Made by a program: the position numbers and the translations under genes. Below, in pieces: positions 60,455 to 64,000 of a DNA stretch of 64,000 nt. This stretch comes from JBBRRP01 sp038251425 (GTDB lineage: Bacteria; Myxococcota_A; Polyangia; Polyangiales; Polyangiaceae), in assembly GCA_038251425.1 (NCBI GenBank), contig JBBSBI010000002.1:1-64000 (forward strand), in the 5' to 3' direction. The first letter of the stretch is position 1. Every line of letters begins with the position of its first letter. The notes beneath the pieces were generated by a model. The model had not been told where the DNA came from and made no database searches. It saw only the letters and a list, made by a program, of their open reading frames with translations.

Positions 60455-61434
60455 CAACAAGCCAAATCACAAACCAAGTGTTGGATGAAATGGTTCGCCG
60501 CCCCGCGCTGCGGGGTCGAATGGCCGAGCCAAGCAGGTTGCATCCCAGTGTCAAGATTGGGAATCGCAGCGTGGGTGAAGACGAGCCCGTCTACGTGATT
60601 GCCGAAATCGGGATCAATCACAATGGGGACATTGATATCGCAAAACGGCTAATTTCTGGGGCCAAACGTGCCGGCTGTGATGCCGTGAAGTTTCAGAAAC
60701 GCACCCCTGAAACGTGCGTGCCCCGTGGCCAATGGGACCTCCAGCGCGACACGCCCTGGGGGCGCATGAAGTACATCGACTACAAGCGTCGGATGGAGTT
60801 TGACGAGGCACAGTACCGAGAGATCGAACGCTTCTGTCGCGTTGAAGGCATGGATTGGTTTGCTTCCTGTTGGGATGTCGAGTCGGTGGACTTCATGGAG
60901 AAGTTCGCGCCCCCCTGTTACAAGATCGCCTCAGCCTCCGTCACAGACATGGAGCTGCTGGGTCGCCTCAAAGCGACCGGGCGCCCTGCGATCCTTTCGA
61001 CCGGAATGTCTACTTCCGCTGAGGTTCATACAGCTGTCTCGGCTTTGGGACTTCAAGATCTTCTCATCGCCCACTCCACTTCAACCTATCCGTGTCCCGT
61101 TGAAGAGCTGAATCTGCGCATGATTCAGACGTTGAAGCTCAGGTATCCAACCTGCCCGATTGGCTACTCAGGGCACGAAACGGGCCTCGCACCGACCTGG
61201 GCTGCTGTCGCCATTGGCGCCACGTTCGTCGAGCGCCACATCACGCTCGATCGCGCCATGTGGGGAACGGACCACGCAGCATCCGTCGAGCTGAGCGGAA
61301 TGGAGAAGCTCGTGGCACAGATTCGAGACATCGAAAAGGCACGCGGCGACGGCATCAAGCGGGTGTACGAGAGCGAAATTCCGTATCGGGAAAAGCTGCG
61401 CCGCGTCGCTTCCAGCGAACACGCCCAGCGTTAA
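60451..61434 (+). CDS. NeuB-family sugar-acid synthase lacking the SAF domain
   Basis: From ATG 60451 the product is 327 residues. A 45-residue N-terminal extension precedes the NeuB barrel: VYVIAEIGINHNGDIDIAKR, CDAVKFQKRTPE, FASCWDVESVDFMEKF, KIASASVTDMELLGRLKATG, LSTGMSTSAEVHTAV, LIAHSTSTYPCPVEELNLRM, GYSGHETGLAPTWAAVAIGA and ERHITLDRAMWGTDHAASVE. These bind PEP, metal and the sugar. The family condenses PEP with an aldose. The chain ends about 25 residues after the barrel, so the C-terminal SAF/antifreeze domain that normally completes the active site is missing. The sugar substrate may thus differ from ManNAc. Confidence 0.9.
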   Translation: MTTSQITNQVLDEMVRRPALRGRMAEPSRLHPSVKIGNRSVGEDEPVYVIAEIGINHNGDIDIAKRLISGAKRAGCDAVKFQKRTPETCVPRGQWDLQRDTPWGRMKYIDYKRRMEFDEAQYREIERFCRVEGMDWFASCWDVESVDFMEKFAPPCYKIASASVTDMELLGRLKATGRPAILSTGMSTSAEVHTAVSALGLQDLLIAHSTSTYPCPVEELNLRMIQTLKLRYPTCPIGYSGHETGLAPTWAAVAIGATFVERHITLDRAMWGTDHAASVELSGMEKLVAQIRDIEKARGDGIKRVYESEIPYREKLRRVASSEHAQR

Positions 61435-61480
61435 TGCGTCGTTTCGTGGATTCAGCACAAGCACTGCTTGGAGTCATGCT

Positions 61481-62251
61481 GTGAGCAGTGGAGTGATCAC
61501 CGCGATCCTCATCGTCCTAGGCGCCGCGATCTTGATCGCAATGGAGCGCCTAAGCCCCTACGCGCCCGGGCAACGTCTCTTTCGCCCGGGGCTATTCACT
61601 GACCTCTTAGGCTACGCGCTCGCCCAAAGCTATGTTCTGAGTTTGGTGATTGGAGCGATCATTTACGGGGTCCAAAGGCATGCTGCGTTCTTGCCGCACG
61701 GCCTCGTTAGCTCCTGGCCGAGGTGGATGCAGCTGCTTTGTTTTTTCATCGTGCATGATTTTTATATTTACTGTTTTCACCGTTTGCAACACAGCTCCGA
61801 CACCTTATGGCGCCTGCACGAGGCGCACCATTCAGTAAAAGATGTGGATTGGTTGTCCGGCGCCCGTTCCCATTCGCTTGAGATCCTAATCAACCAAACC
61901 ATTGAGTTCGCTCCGATGGTACTGCTCGGAGCGGCCCCTGAGGTGATTGCGGCCAAAGGTGTGATCGACGCGCTATTTGGCATGTACATCCACGCGAACA
62001 TCAACGTTCGGAGTGGCAAGCTGCAATACGTGTTGAACGGCCCAGAAATGCATCGTTGGCACCACTCCCGCGATGTTGCGGCACCCGGTAAGAACTTTGG
62101 CACGAAGCTGGCGATCTGGGATTGGCTCTTCGGCACCGCCTATTTGCCCGCGCATAAGCCAAAAGCCTATGGCCTCCCCGACCTAGATTATCCGAAAGAA
62201 GGCTGGTCGGCGTACTTCCGACACCACCTCCACTCCTTTCGGAGAAACTAA
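61481..62251 (+). CDS. Sterol desaturase / fatty acid hydroxylase family membrane enzyme
   Basis: The product is 256 residues from GTG 61481. Hydrophobic helices (VITAILIVLGAAILIAM, YVLSLVIGAIIYGV) surround the di-iron histidine boxes: HDFYIYCFHRLQH (HX7-8HxxxH), LHEAHHS (HxxHH) and MHRWHHSRD (HxxHH). The family uses O2 to hydroxylate or desaturate lipids at the membrane. It follows the NeuB-like gene by 46 bases on the same strand. It may modify the lipid part of the glycolipid or be unrelated. It converges on the RpoH-like gene. Confidence 0.88.
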   Translation: MSSGVITAILIVLGAAILIAMERLSPYAPGQRLFRPGLFTDLLGYALAQSYVLSLVIGAIIYGVQRHAAFLPHGLVSSWPRWMQLLCFFIVHDFYIYCFHRLQHSSDTLWRLHEAHHSVKDVDWLSGARSHSLEILINQTIEFAPMVLLGAAPEVIAAKGVIDALFGMYIHANINVRSGKLQYVLNGPEMHRWHHSRDVAAPGKNFGTKLAIWDWLFGTAYLPAHKPKAYGLPDLDYPKEGWSAYFRHHLHSFRRN

Positions 62252-62301
62252 AACCGGCGTTTACATTAACTCCTGCAATGGATAGCTGTGCTTTCCTGAT
62301 T

Positions 62302-63183
62302 TCACGCTGCTGTCAGAGACTCACGCGCATCTCGCCCGAGCGCAGAGGCAATTTGTTCGACGGCTGCACGGAGCTTGGTCTTGGCGCGCTCTTCCAGTTG
62401 TCGGACACGTTCTCGAGACACTCCTAGGCGCCGACCAATTTCTGCGAGCGTCACCTCAGCGTCAGAATCTGCCAGGAGTCGAGCCTCAGCGATGTAGCGC
62501 TCGCGCTTATCCAGGCACAAAAGAGCTTCTCGGATGAGCCTCTGTTGGAATTCGGCATCCTCCGACTGTGAGATGCTCGTCTCTTGAGAAGTGCCAGCGC
62601 CAACTAAACTGTCGAGTAGCGAGAGGCCTTCGGCTCCTTGCGGCATATCTATTGAGACGTCGGTGTTGTCGATCTGTCGCAGAAGCTCTGCTACCTTCTC
62701 TACCGGCATGCCAAGCGTCTGCGCCATATCTGTGAGCGCTTCCTCAGAATCCCCAAAGCGGTTCACACTCTTGGCCCGCTCGCGTCGTAGCTTGAAGAAG
62801 ATGCGGCTCTTGAGCGCGCCCCTTCCACTCCTTGCAACACTGAAGTTCTTAAGCACAACGCCAACAATTCGGGCTCGGATCCAGAAGGTGGCGTACGTCA
62901 CAAAACGCAATTCCCTCTCTGGCTCAAAACGATCCAGCGCCTCAAGCAGCGCAAAATTGCCCTCCCCGATGAGATCAGCCAGCGGAACATTATAACGCTG
63001 GTAGCGCCTTGCCATAGCGACGACGAATGGTAGATGCGCTTCAATCAGCCGCCTCGCAGCATCCTGGTCGCGGTGTTGCTGCCAGCGAACGGCCAGCTCT
63101 CGTTCTTCTTGACGCTCGAGCTTGGGCGTTGTGTTGATGCGACTGATGTAGTGGGAGAGGCCAGAATTGTCTTGGTGGTTCAT
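62302..63183 (-). CDS. rpoH: RpoH-like alternative sigma factor (sigma-70 family)
   Basis: From ATG 63183 the product is 293 residues, the size of E. coli sigma-32. Region 2 has LIEAHLPFVVAMARRYQRYN, DLIGEGNFALLEALDRFEPE and RFVTYATFWIRARIVGVVLK. The segment after it (KLRRERAKSVNRFG) matches the RpoH type. Region 4 (VTLAEIGRRLGVSRERVRQL) is preceded by QRLIREALLCLDKRERYIAE. ATG 63183 has AAGGA about 6 bases upstream; the frame extends to 63213. RpoH-family factors direct heat-shock and protein-folding genes, though myxobacteria use several such paralogues for development. It follows the DCC gene by 22 bases. Confidence 0.86.
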   Translation of the reverse strand: MNHQDNSGLSHYISRINTTPKLERQEERELAVRWQQHRDQDAARRLIEAHLPFVVAMARRYQRYNVPLADLIGEGNFALLEALDRFEPERELRFVTYATFWIRARIVGVVLKNFSVARSGRGALKSRIFFKLRRERAKSVNRFGDSEEALTDMAQTLGMPVEKVAELLRQIDNTDVSIDMPQGAEGLSLLDSLVGAGTSQETSISQSEDAEFQQRLIREALLCLDKRERYIAEARLLADSDAEVTLAEIGRRLGVSRERVRQLEERAKTKLRAAVEQIASALGRDARESLTAA

Positions 63184-63205
63184 ACTGTTCCTTAGGTGTA
63201 ACCTG

Positions 63206-63619
63206 TCAAACACGAGCGTCGGTAGCCGATGGGGATTGGGAGTGTGGCGTCACGCTGCAAGCAGAATCGCAACGCCCGGTAAGCTTTAGGCGATTCCGAG
63301 CGAACACTCGGTACGCCGCGCGAAGGACCCAATCGATTGGCGCTAAGCGCGACAGGCTGACGAGCCTTGTGAAGCCTAGAGCGGCATAAATCTGACGGAA
63401 GACCTCAACACCTGAGACGTGTGTCCCATCCGATGTTCGTCCGCGGATCTCTGACATCAGCTCCGCCTGAGTGAAGCCCTGCGAGCGCGCGTCAAAACCT
63501 GGCGCCGTGATGTCCGTCCATTGGATTTCACCGTGCCGCGCACGACCCCTCAGGAATGCCACTTCCCGAGAACACAGGGGGCAGTCACCATCGTAGAAGA
63601 CTTCGACACTCGGCAGCAT
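63206..63619 (-). CDS. DCC-family thiol-disulfide oxidoreductase-like protein (DUF393)
   Basis: From ATG 63619 the product is 137 residues. It begins with the DCC signature VEVFYDGDCPLCSREVAFL (CPLC), followed by IQWTDITAPGFDARSQGFTQ and a helical end (LVSLSRLAPIDWVLRAAYRV). The family has a thioredoxin-like fold; a redox role of the CxxC is likely but not proven. The frame extends to GTG 63685, but the signature begins right after ATG 63619. It is 22 bases upstream of the RpoH-like gene, so the two are probably one operon. Confidence 0.87.
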   Translation of the reverse strand: MLPSVEVFYDGDCPLCSREVAFLRGRARHGEIQWTDITAPGFDARSQGFTQAELMSEIRGRTSDGTHVSGVEVFRQIYAALGFTRLVSLSRLAPIDWVLRAAYRVFARNRLKLTGRCDSACSVTPHSQSPSATDARV

Positions 63620-63626
63620 GTGTCCA

Positions 63627-63654
63627 AGTATTGTCTTGGTTTGCCAAGTGTCAA
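63627..63654 (-). promoter_or_regulatory. Possible sigma-70 promoter for the DCC-rpoH operon
   Basis: On the minus strand TTGACA (63654-63649) is a perfect -35 and AATACT (63632-63627) a 4/6 -10, with a 16-base spacer. The spacer carries a 5-bp inverted repeat (CTTGG/CCAAG at 63635-63648), which could be an operator. The -10 is only 7 bases from ATG 63619, so the mRNA would be leaderless or the true promoter is elsewhere. Confidence 0.3.
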
Positions 63655-63685
63655 GTGGTAGGGATAAATTCCCCAAAAACCACAA

Positions 63686-64000
63686 TATAGATCAATCTTT
63701 TCAAATAATTACAGTTTTAAAGCCTCCACGCAGGTACTTAGACGGCCAGAATTTTAGTCTAAGTTCTGTCTAAGTATTTTACCAGACGAGCAACTCGGCC
63801 TGATGGCCTCGGAGATTTTCACCGGAGCAAACGCCTAAAACCTGCATGTGAAGACCGCCGCTCAGGCTGGGATCGTCAGGAATTTCGAAGATACGAGACT
63901 TTAGGCCGCAAAAGACCGCTCGAAGGCACCGGATCGTATTCTCGCTGTCTTCACTTTCTCAAGCTGGGGCCTTGTGGGTTGGAAGGAGCGGCCTAGACCT
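63686..64000. other. AT-rich non-coding end of the window, with a possible gene fragment
   Basis: No full gene is visible. 63686-63780 is AT-rich. On the minus strand 63779-63958 is an open frame of 59 codons with a protein-like reading (for example RIFEIPDDPSLSGGLHMQVL and GENLRGHQAELLVW before the stop), but it has no ATG, GTG or TTG except one ATG 22 codons before the stop and is closed upstream by TGA. It may be a remnant of a degraded gene or chance. Repeated octamers lie at 63736-63775. Confidence 0.35.
63736..63775. repeat. Three ACTTAGAC/GTCTAAGT octamers
   Basis: ACTTAGAC occurs at 63736-63743, and its reverse complement GTCTAAGT at 63757-63764 and 63768-63775. The two direct copies are offset by 11 bp, about one helical turn. 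The first and last copies extend to a 9-mer match (TACTTAGAC/GTCTAAGTA). This resembles an operator array, or the end of a mobile element. Confidence 0.5.

Overview
This 64-kb window reads as chromosomal DNA of a Myxococcota bacterium, most likely class Polyangia or a relative. This is inferred from gene content, not from a marker gene. The signs are: one-TolQ/two-TolR motor operons of the type used for myxobacterial gliding; a small KQSLYFP ribbon-helix-helix-like protein of myxobacterial type; a PEGA-tailed Ser/Thr kinase; many lipoproteins and secreted proteins with Gly/Pro linkers and C-x5-C motifs; two SWIM-SNF2 ATPases; a fused E1 alpha/beta dehydrogenase; and a two-RRM RNA-binding protein. 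Genes are dense, often joined by ATGA overlaps. I saw no rRNA, tRNA, CRISPR array, prophage or insertion sequence.

Layout. 1-3.4 kb: the tail of a 2-oxoacid:ferredoxin oxidoreductase beta subunit, a 46-residue basic protein, then clpS-clpA. 3.4-9.3 kb: two divergent proton-channel operons, each one MotA/TolQ/ExbB protein followed by two ExbD/TolR proteins, around a 0.9-kb intergenic region with a (GCAA)8 repeat and likely operators. 9.7-18.6 kb: a SWIM-SNF2 ATPase facing the cell-shape operon mreB-mreC-mreD-mrdA-rodA. 18.8-28.1 kb: the RRM protein, a lipid kinase, a coupled run of envelope proteins with Xaa-Pro aminopeptidase, two small proteins of unknown role and a large TPR-like membrane protein. 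28.2-37.2 kb: a second SWIM-SNF2 ATPase, the E1 dehydrogenase, a small membrane protein and an active/inactive pair of M16 peptidases. 37.3-48 kb: signalling and envelope genes, including a REC-GAF-PAS-PAS protein that ends after its HisKA domain, an ECF sigma factor with a putative anti-sigma protein, DUF1844, a SlyD-like FKBP, a degenerate minimal histidine kinase, hydrolases and a C-terminal processing protease. 48-52.7 kb: a PstS-like lipoprotein, then a Ser/Thr kinase coupled to a membrane TPR protein.

52.7-62.3 kb is the most interesting region. A transketolase is divergent from a collinear run: flippase-like membrane protein, GT-B-like transferase, SpsF-type cytidylyltransferase, class-III aminotransferase, SDR, KdsC-type HAD phosphatase, NeuB-family synthase and a sterol-desaturase-type hydroxylase. 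Together they suggest a pathway to a CMP-activated 2-keto-3-deoxy (ulosonic) sugar put onto the cell surface. The usual front end (NeuC epimerase or a PseB/LegB dehydratase) is absent and the NeuB homologue has no SAF domain, so the sugar may be unusual. The window closes with a DCC-family protein upstream of an RpoH-like sigma factor, and 0.3 kb of AT-rich DNA with repeated octamers.

Functional calls rest on motifs read by eye; no similarity search was run.
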